From a bacterium (GTDB taxonomy: Bacteria > Auribacterota > Auribacteria > Auribacterales > Auribacteraceae), in NCBI GenBank assembly GCA_024233545.1, contig JACKPL010000017.1:1-52495 (forward strand): a DNA stretch of 52,495 nucleotides, written 5' to 3'. Position numbers and translations under genes: made by a program. The notes beneath the pieces are model-generated. The model was not told where the DNA came from and ran no database searches. It was given only the letters and a program-made list of their open reading frames with translations. Below, piece by piece: positions 15,556 through 24,526 of this stretch. Numbering within the stretch: position 1 is the stretch's first letter; every line of letters begins with the position of its first letter.

Positions 15556-17202
15556 ATGAATTCCTTTTTTAGGCAAGCTCTTATAGCTCTTGTAATACCC
15601 ACTCTGATTATAGCGGGAGTTAACGGCATGGTATTTGGTGCCGGAGTTAATCCGCAAATTGCCAACATCAGTTACTGGTACGCCGATGACGACATTAGAG
15701 CGGTCATTAAAAGCCGTCTTGGTGATAGTGTGTATATTGCTCCTGCGGTCCCAAACAACGCAGAATTAATCAAGGCCTCAGCAATTGCAGCTTTGCTTGA
15801 GGCACAAGCAGGAAGACCAGCATTGATTCCGGTTAACTTAAATAATAATCACTGGACGGGGATTGCAATCAGGACAAAGGCTGATGGTAACATTATCGTA
15901 TTTTACAACGATTCATTTGGTACTTCTGTTGGGGGAGAAAGTAGTGAAAGCGGTCAGTATATTGCTGCCATAAAGAAGATACTACCTACTGCCGAAATAG
16001 TTGATTTGCGGGTTCATCAGCAGAATGACGGATCAAGTTGTGGAGCATTTACCGCTGAGAACTTGATAGCTTTAGCTGGCCTAAATCAGGTAAACCTAAC
16101 CCCTGAAGCAGCAAGAGCTTTACTTGCTAATATTAAGGACGCACGAACCATCCGTCTCCTACAGCTTGGAAGCCTCGAGGCAAAAATAATAACGGCTAGC
16201 GAAATAATAGCAGCAAGCCTAACCGGTAAGTATGTGGAAGCAGTCAGCGAGGTTGCCTTTTCTGACATAGTTAATGTTGCCGTTGCTACAGCGGACAGGC
16301 TTACTCATTTGTATCTGATTGATACCGGTAATATGGGTGTATCCGGTGGAGATGAGGAATCCAGTTACGGACTGTGGGTTCGGGGAAGTTGTGGAAACGG
16401 GATATTAAAACCTCAGAATTCGTACAGGATAAAGCAGAAATCTACTGGAGGATCTATCGGTTTTGATAGCAAGTTGGATGATGATACCATTATTGGTATT
16501 GCCTTAAACCATAACCAGACAAAACTTACGCCAAAATCCAGTTCTGAAACCGTAGTAAGCAATATCAGTAACAATACCGGTAGCAAGTTTAGCGGTGATA
16601 TCAGATCAATTATTGGAAGTCTTTACGGAAGTATCAACATGAATGAAAGGCTAGTACTCGGTGGTGAGATTAGGCTTGGTCAGGTTGATGCTAAAGTCAA
16701 CTATTACTCCCTGATTAACGGCAATAACAGATTCAAATTAAAAGGGGAATTACTCGGGGGATCTCTAGTAGCTGATTATTATTACCCTATAGCTAAACTT
16801 TTTCTAGTACCAAATCTTGGGATTTCTTATGAGACCATAAGGTTCAAGGGCAAGGATCAGGGAAATCTGAAGATTGAAAAGCTTGCTATTCGGAGACCTG
16901 CAATCACCGGAGGAATTGCTCTAACAGGGATTTTTGAAATTGGAGAATGCCAATTGATCCCTGAAATCAGAGCAAGTTATGAAGTAGGGTTTTCCCCTAA
17001 ATCAAACGGACTAAAGATAAAAAATAACGGCGGTATGGTTCTTTCCGATTATAGAATCCCTGTGCCAAAGGATACATATAGACTTGGAGCAAGCATGGGG
17101 ATTGCTTTTTCAAGGTTTGAGGTAAATGCAGGTTATGAGCAAGCCCGCTACAAGCGTTACTTAGGGAACAGCTTTTATGGAAAGCTGCGGATCAACATTT
17201 AA
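15556..17202 (+). CDS. Autotransporter with Ulp1/C48-like protease passenger
   Basis: The 548-residue protein starts with a hydrophobic signal-like segment (residues 1-30). A CE-clan cysteine protease follows: His99 in NNNHWTGIAI, Asp119 in YNDSFG, Gln156 and Cys162 in QNDGSSCGAF, matching the His-Asp-Gln-Cys order of Ulp1/SENP/C48 enzymes that cleave ubiquitin-like modifiers. From about 275 to the end, YGLWVRGSCGNG and alternating strands (IGFDSKLDDDTIIGIALNHN and on) are typical of an autotransporter beta-barrel, ending KLRINI. The ATG at 15556 is chosen for its AGGGGG site and signal peptide. The combination suggests a surface or secreted deubiquitinase/deSUMOylase. Fold and residues are seen; host target is inference. 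Confidence 0.8.
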   Translation: MNSFFRQALIALVIPTLIIAGVNGMVFGAGVNPQIANISYWYADDDIRAVIKSRLGDSVYIAPAVPNNAELIKASAIAALLEAQAGRPALIPVNLNNNHWTGIAIRTKADGNIIVFYNDSFGTSVGGESSESGQYIAAIKKILPTAEIVDLRVHQQNDGSSCGAFTAENLIALAGLNQVNLTPEAARALLANIKDARTIRLLQLGSLEAKIITASEIIAASLTGKYVEAVSEVAFSDIVNVAVATADRLTHLYLIDTGNMGVSGGDEESSYGLWVRGSCGNGILKPQNSYRIKQKSTGGSIGFDSKLDDDTIIGIALNHNQTKLTPKSSSETVVSNISNNTGSKFSGDIRSIIGSLYGSINMNERLVLGGEIRLGQVDAKVNYYSLINGNNRFKLKGELLGGSLVADYYYPIAKLFLVPNLGISYETIRFKGKDQGNLKIEKLAIRRPAITGGIALTGIFEIGECQLIPEIRASYEVGFSPKSNGLKIKNNGGMVLSDYRIPVPKDTYRLGASMGIAFSRFEVNAGYEQARYKRYLGNSFYGKLRINI

Positions 17203-17219
17203 CCAAAGAAAAAACAATT

Positions 17220-17462
17220 ATGGAAAACAAAGGAGAAGAAATCAAGGATTTACTTACTCATATTCTAAACCAACTGGATCGGCTGGAGCAGAAAATAGAA
17301 AAACAGAATGAGGATGTAAGAATCTTTCTTGCAGGTAAAGATTCGAGCTATGAACCGAGTAGCCTCCTAATTGCGCAACAGAAGGCAACAAGGACTTCAG
17401 TAGAGTTGCTAAGAGAAGAGATCGAGGAGCTGCATCAAATAATTAAGGTGATTTTGAAGTGA
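17220..17462 (+). CDS. Small coiled-coil protein
   Basis: The 80-residue protein is strongly helical with heptad-like leucines: LLTHILNQLDRLEQKIEKQN at the N-terminus and SVELLREEIEELHQIIKVIL at the C-terminus. No enzymatic motif. It starts 17 bases after the autotransporter gene and precedes an XRE regulator, so it is probably in one transcript with them. An oligomerisation or adaptor role is possible but unknown. Confidence 0.5.
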   Translation: MENKGEEIKDLLTHILNQLDRLEQKIEKQNEDVRIFLAGKDSSYEPSSLLIAQQKATRTSVELLREEIEELHQIIKVILK

Positions 17463-17504
17463 AAATATTAAACAAAAATAATGCAAAAACGGAGAAATAA
17501 TATA

Positions 17505-17882
17505 ATGGGAAGAACAAACAATCAGTTAGACAATATCGATAAATCCATAGGTCATAAAATCTATTCTTTAAGGTTGGCAAAAGGATTATCCCGTCAGCAA
17601 TTATCAAAAGTAATTGGGGTGACTCACCAACAGCTACAAAAGTACGAAAACGGAAGTAATAGGATTTCTGCTTCAAAGCTAGCATTAATCGCTAAGGCTC
17701 TTGATCGGAGAATATCATATTTTTACGAAGGTTTTAAAGCAGCTGATAACGTCCCGCTGGAAACGGAAAATCAACGCCTTTGTATTGAGGTAGCAAGAAA
17801 TTTCAGACGTATTGCTAATAGGGAACATCAGGACGCAATCAATACTCTTGTTAAATCTTTGCTCAAGGGAATCCCTGCATAA
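17505..17882 (+). CDS. XRE-family regulator
   Basis: The 125-residue protein has a Cro/CI helix-turn-helix at about residues 15-70: KIYSLRLAKGLSRQQLSKVI then VTHQQLQKYENGSNRISASKL. The ATG at 17505 is chosen because GGAG stands ten bases upstream. A C-terminal helical tail (residues 85-125) may mediate dimerisation. Located directly before traL, it is a good candidate to control the transfer operon. Similar XRE proteins are frequent in rickettsial conjugative elements. Confidence 0.8.
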   Translation: MGRTNNQLDNIDKSIGHKIYSLRLAKGLSRQQLSKVIGVTHQQLQKYENGSNRISASKLALIAKALDRRISYFYEGFKAADNVPLETENQRLCIEVARNFRRIANREHQDAINTLVKSLLKGIPA

Positions 17883-17928
17883 ATTAATCAAATTAATCAG
17901 AAGATAAAAATTAAACCTAAAGGAAAAC

Positions 17929-18237
17929 ATGAGAAGAAACAATCAACAAAGTTTATTTTGGTCGGTATCAAGACCAATAAAATATCTTGGTTTAACGGGG
18001 GATGAATGGCTTGTTGCTTGCTTTGGTGTATTGCCGGGTATTGTGTTTTTAAATAATTCAAATATTCGCTTAGGCGGTAGTTTTTTAATTGGTGGTATTA
18101 CTTTGTGTTTTTTATTCAAAAAATACAAACGATTAGCACAGAGTTTTAAAATCAAAAGCTTCCTGATTTCAAAAAATGTTTTGAGAGCTCCAAGTACATA
18201 CCCAAAACTGCTGAATAAAGAAAAGGTAGGAAAATGA
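17929..18237 (+). CDS. traL: F-type T4SS protein TraL
   Basis: The 102-residue inner-membrane protein has the TraL layout: SRPIKYLGLTGDEWLVACFG at the start, two hydrophobic segments (about 30-45 and 50-65) and a basic C-terminal tail. TraL is the VirB3-like component that links pilus assembly to the ATPase. It is the first structural gene of the transfer operon and overlaps traE by four bases (ATGA). Confidence 0.85.
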   Translation: MRRNNQQSLFWSVSRPIKYLGLTGDEWLVACFGVLPGIVFLNNSNIRLGGSFLIGGITLCFLFKKYKRLAQSFKIKSFLISKNVLRAPSTYPKLLNKEKVGK

Positions 18238-18803
18238 ACCATAAATGGAAAACAGCTTCTTTGCAGGAAGTAGTTAAATACAACAAGTATCTATTAATGA
18301 CTACAGTTGTTTTAAGCATTTTGTGTTTACTACAAAGCTTTGCTCTTTTCGGCAAAGAAGAAAAATGGGTCATTATTCCGAGCAATGATATAGATAACAA
18401 AATGGAGATTTCAAATAGCAGGTTATATCCAAGTTATTTAAAGCCATGGGCAAGGAGTATAGCAAGAGAAATGTTCACTACTTCTCCTGATGAAATTGTA
18501 GAGCAACATGCACAGATCAGGAAAATCAGTTCCAGCAACAATGAGTTAAACAAATTCTTTGCAAAGCAAATGTCATTCATTAAGGGAAGCAATGCAAGTT
18601 CAGCATTTTATACGAAGAGTACAAAAATGGTGGATGGCGGAGTAATTGTTACCGGGACGTTACATTATTGGTTTGCCGGCTCTGATGAGAAAATAGCATT
18701 AGAGAAGAGTTATTTGATTTCATACAAGGAAGCAGCGAAAGGGTTGATTTTGCTTAAGAACATTACTGAGGTAGATGTTTTGCCTAAGGAAGAAGTTAAT
18801 TAA
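18234..18803 (+). CDS. traE: F-type T4SS protein TraE
   Basis: The 189-residue protein has one N-terminal membrane helix (about 21-40) and a periplasmic domain resembling TraE/VirB8: IPSNDIDNKMEISN, then YLKPWARSIAREMFTTSPDEI. TraE is part of the inner-membrane assembly. Translationally coupled to traL. Length matches the family. Confidence 0.85.
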   Translation: MNHKWKTASLQEVVKYNKYLLMTTVVLSILCLLQSFALFGKEEKWVIIPSNDIDNKMEISNSRLYPSYLKPWARSIAREMFTTSPDEIVEQHAQIRKISSSNNELNKFFAKQMSFIKGSNASSAFYTKSTKMVDGGVIVTGTLHYWFAGSDEKIALEKSYLISYKEAAKGLILLKNITEVDVLPKEEVN

Positions 18804-18823
18804 AAAGAGGATTTACGGAAGAG

Positions 18824-19408
18824 ATGAAATATTTACAAAAATTATCTGTAGTTTTGATAGCTGGTGTTGCATTAAGTGGTTGCGCAGGAAAAGGATCAAG
18901 AGTTAAGCAAATCAAAAAATCCCCCGAGCCAAGACAAACTAGCGAATTAATAATGCCTACAAAAGATCATCCGGTGGGAGAGATGTTTAAGAGCACGATC
19001 AAGCAGACGAATTACAAGGCATTAAAACCCGAAACCGGATTATCAAATAATAGTTATTTAATAGATGAAGGGAAGTCTTTTGAAATAGCGATTTCAGAAC
19101 ATGGATATACAAGATTTTCAATTGAAGATGAGAGAATCACTGATGTATTCATTCATCCGCAAGAAAATATCCAGTTAAAGATACACGACCAAGGATATTT
19201 GATCATTGTGCCAAACCAGCTGGAGGAGAATTTTGAGGAGAATGGGGAAATAGAAAAAAACCACAGCTGTGAAAAAATATACGTAACCATTACCGGTGAA
19301 CACGGAACAACGCAAGATTTTTCCTTGCGTTTTACGGGCAAAACCCCGGAGCCTGTAAAGTTTGTAAAATCAAATCCGGGAGAAACTAATTTAAACAAAG
19401 GAGTATAA
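18824..19408 (+). CDS. traK: F-type T4SS protein TraK, with lipobox
   Basis: The 194-residue protein begins with a signal peptide ending LSGC, a lipobox that would anchor it to the outer membrane. The secretin-like part matches TraK: RFSIEDERITDVFIHPQENI, LKIHDQGYLIIVPN, and a VTITGEHGTTQDFSLRF block followed by PEPVKF. TraK (VirB9-like) makes the outer-membrane core with TraB and TraV. F TraK itself is not a lipoprotein, so the lipobox is unusual. Confidence 0.75.
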   Translation: MKYLQKLSVVLIAGVALSGCAGKGSRVKQIKKSPEPRQTSELIMPTKDHPVGEMFKSTIKQTNYKALKPETGLSNNSYLIDEGKSFEIAISEHGYTRFSIEDERITDVFIHPQENIQLKIHDQGYLIIVPNQLEENFEENGEIEKNHSCEKIYVTITGEHGTTQDFSLRFTGKTPEPVKFVKSNPGETNLNKGV

Positions 19409-19409
19409 A

Positions 19410-19739
19410 ATGTTTAAAAAACCAAGGTTAGATCAACAAGCAAATAATAGTGGAGTAAGCACTGATTCCATCACCTTGCTGGCGTTTGCAGCTGCTGTAA
19501 TATTTTGCATGTATCCGGAGGTAACCCTAGCTACGAGCCTTGAAGGTCAATTGGATAAGATTGGTAGCGTAGCGTCCGGAAAGTTTAAAACTGTTGGATT
19601 ATCTGCTGCAACTATTGCTGCCGGTATCTGGTCAGTACTTAAGGGCAACTTAAAATTAACAGGAATCGTTGTTGCCATAGGTGTTAGTTTAAGTATTTAT
19701 CTCTCATGGCTTAGTGGTGGCATGGTGATATCTGCTTAA
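19410..19739 (+). CDS. Putative conjugative pilin (TraA/VirB2-like)
   Basis: The 109-residue protein has a long leader with a hydrophobic segment ending in VTLATS, a likely leader-peptidase site, then a mature part of about 68 residues with two hydrophobic helices around a basic KGNLKLT loop. This is the layout of F pilin and VirB2. GGAG precedes the ATG. In F the pilin gene is first in the operon; here it lies between traK and traB. Pilin sequences diverge widely, so the call rests on layout and position. Confidence 0.65.
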   Translation: MFKKPRLDQQANNSGVSTDSITLLAFAAAVIFCMYPEVTLATSLEGQLDKIGSVASGKFKTVGLSAATIAAGIWSVLKGNLKLTGIVVAIGVSLSIYLSWLSGGMVISA

Positions 19740-19768
19740 ATGTTGATTTAACAAAGAGGATTAAGAAA

Positions 19769-21076
19769 ATGATAATTAACAAAAACACACAACGCCAATT
19801 TTTAACAAAAGCATCGGCTTTAAAAGATGCTTTAAAAAAGCGTCCTGCATTCGTTGCCGGATTCATTGGAGTTATTTTAATCCTCTTTGTAGTTAGTGGG
19901 GGCGAGAAGAAAAAACAACCTCACTTAACTACAAGTACAATCCCGTTTGAAGAAGATATACAAATGACAGGCGTTAAAGAATCAATTGACCCTCGTGATG
20001 TTTGGACGGCAAAAGTAGAGCAAAAAGTTGAGATGTCCAGTGAAGAATTCAACAAAAAACTAGAAGAGATCAAAGAGACCCAAAACATTGAAGTGATCAA
20101 AGTACAAGAAGAATTATTGCAATTAAAAGGGTTAGTGACCCGCCAACAAGAGATGTTACAAAGAAAAGAATTAGAAGAAAGTCTGGCAAAAACCAACTCT
20201 CCCGTAAGCAATCCTGTTAATAGCAGAAAAATCTCAACAAAGACGCTTGGTTCGTTTTCCAAGGAATATGGAACAAAAAAGAAGAATTTCAAAGATTATA
20301 TAACATCCGGAACTTTTTCAAGGGCGGTATTAATGACGGGTGTTGTGGTTGGAACCGGTAGCAATAGTCAATCAAATCCGGAGCCTGTAGTTATGCGTCT
20401 TACTGATGCCGGGATATTCAGCAAGGGCAAGCGCACGGAGCAAATTAAAGAAGCTATCCTGATTGGTGATTGTAGCGGGGATTTATCAAGTGAGCGTGCT
20501 AAATGTCGCCTGCAAACTTTAAGTTTAGAGAATTACAACGGTGAGATTGTAGAAAGACCGATTAAAGGCTGGATAGTTGGTGAAGATGGAAGAAATGGAG
20601 TTAAAGGGATGGTAGTAGACAAATCATCTGACATGCTCCGTATGGCTATGTTAAATGGCTTGCTTGGCGGATTCAGCAATTTCTTGCAAAATCAATCTAC
20701 CAAAGGAGTTTTTCCAATATCACCAATAACAGGTCAGCAAAATGCTCTTAGTGGGGTGTCGCAATTAAAAGGCGGTATGGCAAGTGGAGCTAGTGATGCG
20801 TTTTCAAAAATGGCTGATTTTGTAATGGAAAGATTTAACTCAATGTCACCGCAGATAGTAATAGCGTCCGGTAGAGAGGTCGATGTGGTGTTTCAGCATG
20901 GTGTTGATTTAAACGGAGAATTTAAATCTGAACCAATTCAATCATCGGATGGGAATTTAGGAAACGGTTATAATAACCCTCCGCCGGCAAGAACCGCTCA
21001 GTCAAAAGCTTTTCAAGAAACCATGCAGGAAATGAAAAAGGCTATGGAGAAGGAAGAAGCTGGAAGCAACTTTTAA
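19769..21076 (+). CDS. traB: F-type T4SS protein TraB
   Basis: The 435-residue protein has an N-terminal membrane helix (about 27-43), a coiled-coil proline-poor linker (about 80-140) and a C-terminal VirB10-like domain: TSGTFSRAVLMTGVVVGTGS, then CSGDLSSERAKCRLQTLSL and ASGREVDVVFQHGVDL. TraB spans both membranes and gates the channel. Intact, in expected order before traV. Confidence 0.9.
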   Translation: MIINKNTQRQFLTKASALKDALKKRPAFVAGFIGVILILFVVSGGEKKKQPHLTTSTIPFEEDIQMTGVKESIDPRDVWTAKVEQKVEMSSEEFNKKLEEIKETQNIEVIKVQEELLQLKGLVTRQQEMLQRKELEESLAKTNSPVSNPVNSRKISTKTLGSFSKEYGTKKKNFKDYITSGTFSRAVLMTGVVVGTGSNSQSNPEPVVMRLTDAGIFSKGKRTEQIKEAILIGDCSGDLSSERAKCRLQTLSLENYNGEIVERPIKGWIVGEDGRNGVKGMVVDKSSDMLRMAMLNGLLGGFSNFLQNQSTKGVFPISPITGQQNALSGVSQLKGGMASGASDAFSKMADFVMERFNSMSPQIVIASGREVDVVFQHGVDLNGEFKSEPIQSSDGNLGNGYNNPPPARTAQSKAFQETMQEMKKAMEKEEAGSNF

Positions 21077-21115
21077 AAAAAGGAAAATAACAATCAAGAA
21101 GCAAGGATTAAACAA

Positions 21116-21364
21116 ATGACATTTAAAAATATAGCAACGTTAATAGGGGTATCAATAATCACGAGCGGTTGTTCTTTGTGGCCGTATAAAAAGGATTTTG
21201 ATTGTCCGGTAAAAGAGGGGCTTAAATGCAAATCATTGTATGAAATATCAGTAATGGCTGATGAGGGAATGTTCGGACCTCATGCAAAGAAACCCGAAGA
21301 TAAGAATCAAAAGGAATCTAAAAAATCAAAAAAGAAAAGACAAGGTATATGTCATGCTTGCTAA
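21116..21364 (+). CDS. traV: F-type T4SS lipoprotein TraV, short
   Basis: The 82-residue lipoprotein has a signal peptide ending TSGCS and a short conserved domain: FDCPVKEGLKCKSLYEISVM, typical of TraV. The C-terminus is lysine-rich. At 82 residues it is about half the length of F TraV, a minimal form also compatible with rickettsial elements. Its 3' end overlaps the traC start by 11 bases. Confidence 0.75.
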   Translation: MTFKNIATLIGVSIITSGCSLWPYKKDFDCPVKEGLKCKSLYEISVMADEGMFGPHAKKPEDKNQKESKKSKKKRQGICHAC

Positions 21365-23834
21365 AAATATTCACCCTGATTTTCAAAGAGAAAGACTATC
21401 TCCGCATTTTGTTTACGAGTCGTTTGATGCAGAGAGCGGATTATTTTTCAATCGTGGAAGCGTAGGATTTGTTTTAATAGCAAACCCGATGCCCGGGGCG
21501 GAGTTAACGGCTGAAACTGAAATTGCCGATTTCATTGCAAATAGCGAGAATTTACCGAATGGGGCGTCAATACAGATACTACTGATTGCCTCAAACAACG
21601 TTAAATTTCTTTTGGATCGTTGGGCTGGGGAGAGAAAAGGAGAGATCTACAGGGAAATGGCAAAAAGACGTTGTGATTTTCTAGAAAAAAAAGCAAAAGA
21701 AGAGGGGGTAGTTAAAGATTCTCATGTATTGATTTCAGTAACAGTACCGGATCTTGGAACTGATTTAATAGCTATGGGACAAAGAATTGAGGCTTTAAAG
21801 TCGACATTTCAAAGTATAGGTCTCTGGACGCAAAGCGTTGATGATACACTTTTATTATCTATTTTGCGCAAGATATGGGGTAGGGAATCATTTGGCGGAA
21901 CAACAGTTAATCAATATGCCAAATTGTCAGAGCAGATATTGCCGGGGGATTTTTCCTTATATGAGGAGAATGACATTATACATCTAAAAGATGATGAGTG
22001 TTTCATTGCGCTTGATGCGGAAGACAGACCGGCAAGATGGAGTTTGGGTTTGATGGATTTGTTTATTGGGAATGAAGCAAGAAAAGGTGAATATATAGAT
22101 ACAGAATATTTTATCCATGTTGGTATCTGGATGTTACCGAACCAGGCAATGGCAAGAGCTAGAATTTTTGCTAAGAGGGAGGCGCTAGAAAAGAATATCA
22201 AATCCGGAATAGGTAAGTTTTTTTCTGATTTAAGTGAAGAGCTGGCAGATATTGATGGAGCAGTTAAGGCGCTGCAAGATGGAGAGAGAGTAGTGCATAT
22301 CCATACAAATGTTATTTTAAAGGGCAAAAAAGAAAAGGTCAAACTAGCCTCTAAAAGATACGCCGGGATGATGCGCCGTAATGGTTGGAATTTCATTCCG
22401 ACAAAATATGATCATTTGGCGCATGTATTAACTGCAATGCCCATGAGTATGGTTGAAGAAGAAAGGGGATTATTTAAAAATAACATAACAGGCGCTGGGG
22501 TAGCACTAAGTATTATAGGTCGTGGCAAACAAACAGTTTCCGGTGAGAGCAAGGCCTTAATGCCGTTTATTGGTGAATATAAAGGTGATTTAAATGCTCC
22601 CGGTTTATTACTTACCGGCCGGAGAGGTCAATTGAAGTTTTTTTCTCAATTTGGAGCGGATTTCACGCCCCATTTGGCCACAAATACCGGTAATCTTGGC
22701 AATCCTAATGTTGTTATCGTAGGTGTTGCAGGTAGTGGAAAGTCGGTGACAATGCAAGAAATGATGTTGTCAGTACTTGGTGTTGGTGGCAAGGTTTTTG
22801 TCGTAGATTACGGCAAAAGTTTTGAGAAACTTTGTCATGTGCTTGATGGAAACTATATCGAGTTTGATCCGAGCAATCCAATTTCGATAAATCCTTTTTC
22901 CGGAGTGCCTACCGGTGACGATGAAGTTTCCAGCGCAGCAAGAGCTGATTTTCTGGCAAGCTTTCCAATAACTCTTGCTACGATGGCTGCTCCAAAACAC
23001 GGAACAACTGATTTACAACAAACAAATCTGGAAGAGGCTTTAAGAAAATGTTGGGATGAAAAAGGAGTTGATTTGCAAATTGATGACATAGCTGATTGGT
23101 TGCTTGCGCAAGAGAACAATCCTGTAGCAAATGATTTGGGACGGATGTTGTTCAACTATACAAAAAATGGTGCATATGGTGGATTTTTCCAAGGTAAAGC
23201 AGAAGTAACACTGGATGCGGATATTGTAGTTATTGAAACTGACCATTTACGGAACTTTCCTGATTTAATGGCGGTTGTGACGCAAATAATGATGACGCAT
23301 ATTAACAATAAAATGGCTAAGGGAAAAACGGACAAGCCAAGTCTTTTGGTGTTTGATGAAATTACCAAGACTTTGGAAAATCCAACTGCTTTAAAGTTTG
23401 TTTCAGCGGTTATCAGGATTGTAAGAAAATATAAAACTTCAGTGGTATTAGCTTCGCAATTAATTACAGATTTTCATGATTTAGGAAAAGAAGCTATGAG
23501 TATTTTTGCAGGAGCTGATTTCAAGCTGATAATGAAACAGAATCCAGACACATTAACTACTATGCGAAGTTTGCCGTTATTTCAGAGTTATGTTAAGGAT
23601 GACGAGCGGATGCGCAGGATGGGATCGATAGAATCCAAAAAAGGAGAATATGGAGAGTTTGCGCTATGGGCACCCGGTATTAACGGGGATATTTGCCAAT
23701 TAAGAATAGATCCGTTCACATTGCTTTTAATGACTACCAATCCAACTGAAAAGGAATTAATCAAAAATCATAGGGAGAGTGGCTTAAGCCTAGCAGAAGC
23801 GATTAATACCATATTAGCAGAAAGGGGTCTTTAA
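21354..23834 (+). CDS. traC: F-type T4SS ATPase TraC
   Basis: The 826-residue VirB4-like ATPase has Walker A GVAGSGKSVT at about residues 459-468, Walker B SLLVFDEITK near 663-672, and a C-terminal region with SVVLASQLITDFHD. It powers pilus assembly at the inner membrane. The ATG at 21354 is chosen because it begins the conserved N-terminal sequence; earlier in-frame codons overlap traV. The gene ends at the first base of the traW ATG (TAATG). Confidence 0.9.
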   Translation: MLAKNIHPDFQRERLSPHFVYESFDAESGLFFNRGSVGFVLIANPMPGAELTAETEIADFIANSENLPNGASIQILLIASNNVKFLLDRWAGERKGEIYREMAKRRCDFLEKKAKEEGVVKDSHVLISVTVPDLGTDLIAMGQRIEALKSTFQSIGLWTQSVDDTLLLSILRKIWGRESFGGTTVNQYAKLSEQILPGDFSLYEENDIIHLKDDECFIALDAEDRPARWSLGLMDLFIGNEARKGEYIDTEYFIHVGIWMLPNQAMARARIFAKREALEKNIKSGIGKFFSDLSEELADIDGAVKALQDGERVVHIHTNVILKGKKEKVKLASKRYAGMMRRNGWNFIPTKYDHLAHVLTAMPMSMVEEERGLFKNNITGAGVALSIIGRGKQTVSGESKALMPFIGEYKGDLNAPGLLLTGRRGQLKFFSQFGADFTPHLATNTGNLGNPNVVIVGVAGSGKSVTMQEMMLSVLGVGGKVFVVDYGKSFEKLCHVLDGNYIEFDPSNPISINPFSGVPTGDDEVSSAARADFLASFPITLATMAAPKHGTTDLQQTNLEEALRKCWDEKGVDLQIDDIADWLLAQENNPVANDLGRMLFNYTKNGAYGGFFQGKAEVTLDADIVVIETDHLRNFPDLMAVVTQIMMTHINNKMAKGKTDKPSLLVFDEITKTLENPTALKFVSAVIRIVRKYKTSVVLASQLITDFHDLGKEAMSIFAGADFKLIMKQNPDTLTTMRSLPLFQSYVKDDERMRRMGSIESKKGEYGEFALWAPGINGDICQLRIDPFTLLLMTTNPTEKELIKNHRESGLSLAEAINTILAERGL

Positions 23835-24526
23835 TGTTGATACCACCATTCTCAAAAGCACACCTTACCTCGAAGGTATTAAAAACATTCCTGCTAGTAG
23901 GAACCGGTATATTAATTAACAATGGAGCTAGCGCAAGAGGTTCAAGCATTCCAAGAGAAAAAACCAATTCCAAACCAATAATAAAAGATTATGGCACGCA
24001 TGGACAAGTTTTTAACATAGCCGAAGAATGTCTTCTTGAGGAAATCATGAGCAGATTGGAGCTTGCAAAAGAGGATGGAACACTGGACCTGTTACAGAAT
24101 GAATTTACCGAAAAAATAAAAGCCAGAGTACTTCGTCCATTACCGGTTCCAACCTTAACAAAAGCGACTATTAATAGAAGCTGGACATATAACCCAACTT
24201 TTACCCAAGAAACCGATATTGTCGATGATAAGGGTAGGGTGATTGTTGCAGCGGGAACAAGTATAAATGCGCTTGAAAAGTTAAAATGGGGTGAGCCATT
24301 AATTTTAATTGACGGTGATGATCAAGAGCAAGTGGAGTGGGCAAAGGGAAAAACCGGCAAGATTGTTTTAACTAATGGTGCGCCAATGCTACTTGCAAAG
24401 CAATTAAAACGTCCGGTGTTTTTTGATCAAGGCGGTATACTTTGTCATCGTTTTAAAATAGAGGCAACTCCTGCTGTTATAGAGCAGGGTGGGTTATTAC
24501 TGAAAGTAAGTGAGGTGAGTATATGA
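23834..24526 (+). CDS. traW: F-type T4SS protein TraW
   Basis: The 230-residue periplasmic protein has a signal-like N-terminus and the TraW pattern: KDYGTHGQVFNIAEECLLEE near residues 55-75, RSWTYNPTFTQETDIVDDKG at about 120-140, and FFDQGGILCHRFKI close to the end. TraW takes part in F-pilus assembly together with TrbC and TraU. It overlaps traU by four bases. Confidence 0.85.
   Translation: MLIPPFSKAHLTSKVLKTFLLVGTGILINNGASARGSSIPREKTNSKPIIKDYGTHGQVFNIAEECLLEEIMSRLELAKEDGTLDLLQNEFTEKIKARVLRPLPVPTLTKATINRSWTYNPTFTQETDIVDDKGRVIVAAGTSINALEKLKWGEPLILIDGDDQEQVEWAKGKTGKIVLTNGAPMLLAKQLKRPVFFDQGGILCHRFKIEATPAVIEQGGLLLKVSEVSI

Noticed and set aside
15371..15559. 62-residue plus-strand frame before the autotransporter gene
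   Set aside because: No motif; it runs into the real ATG at 15556 in another frame.
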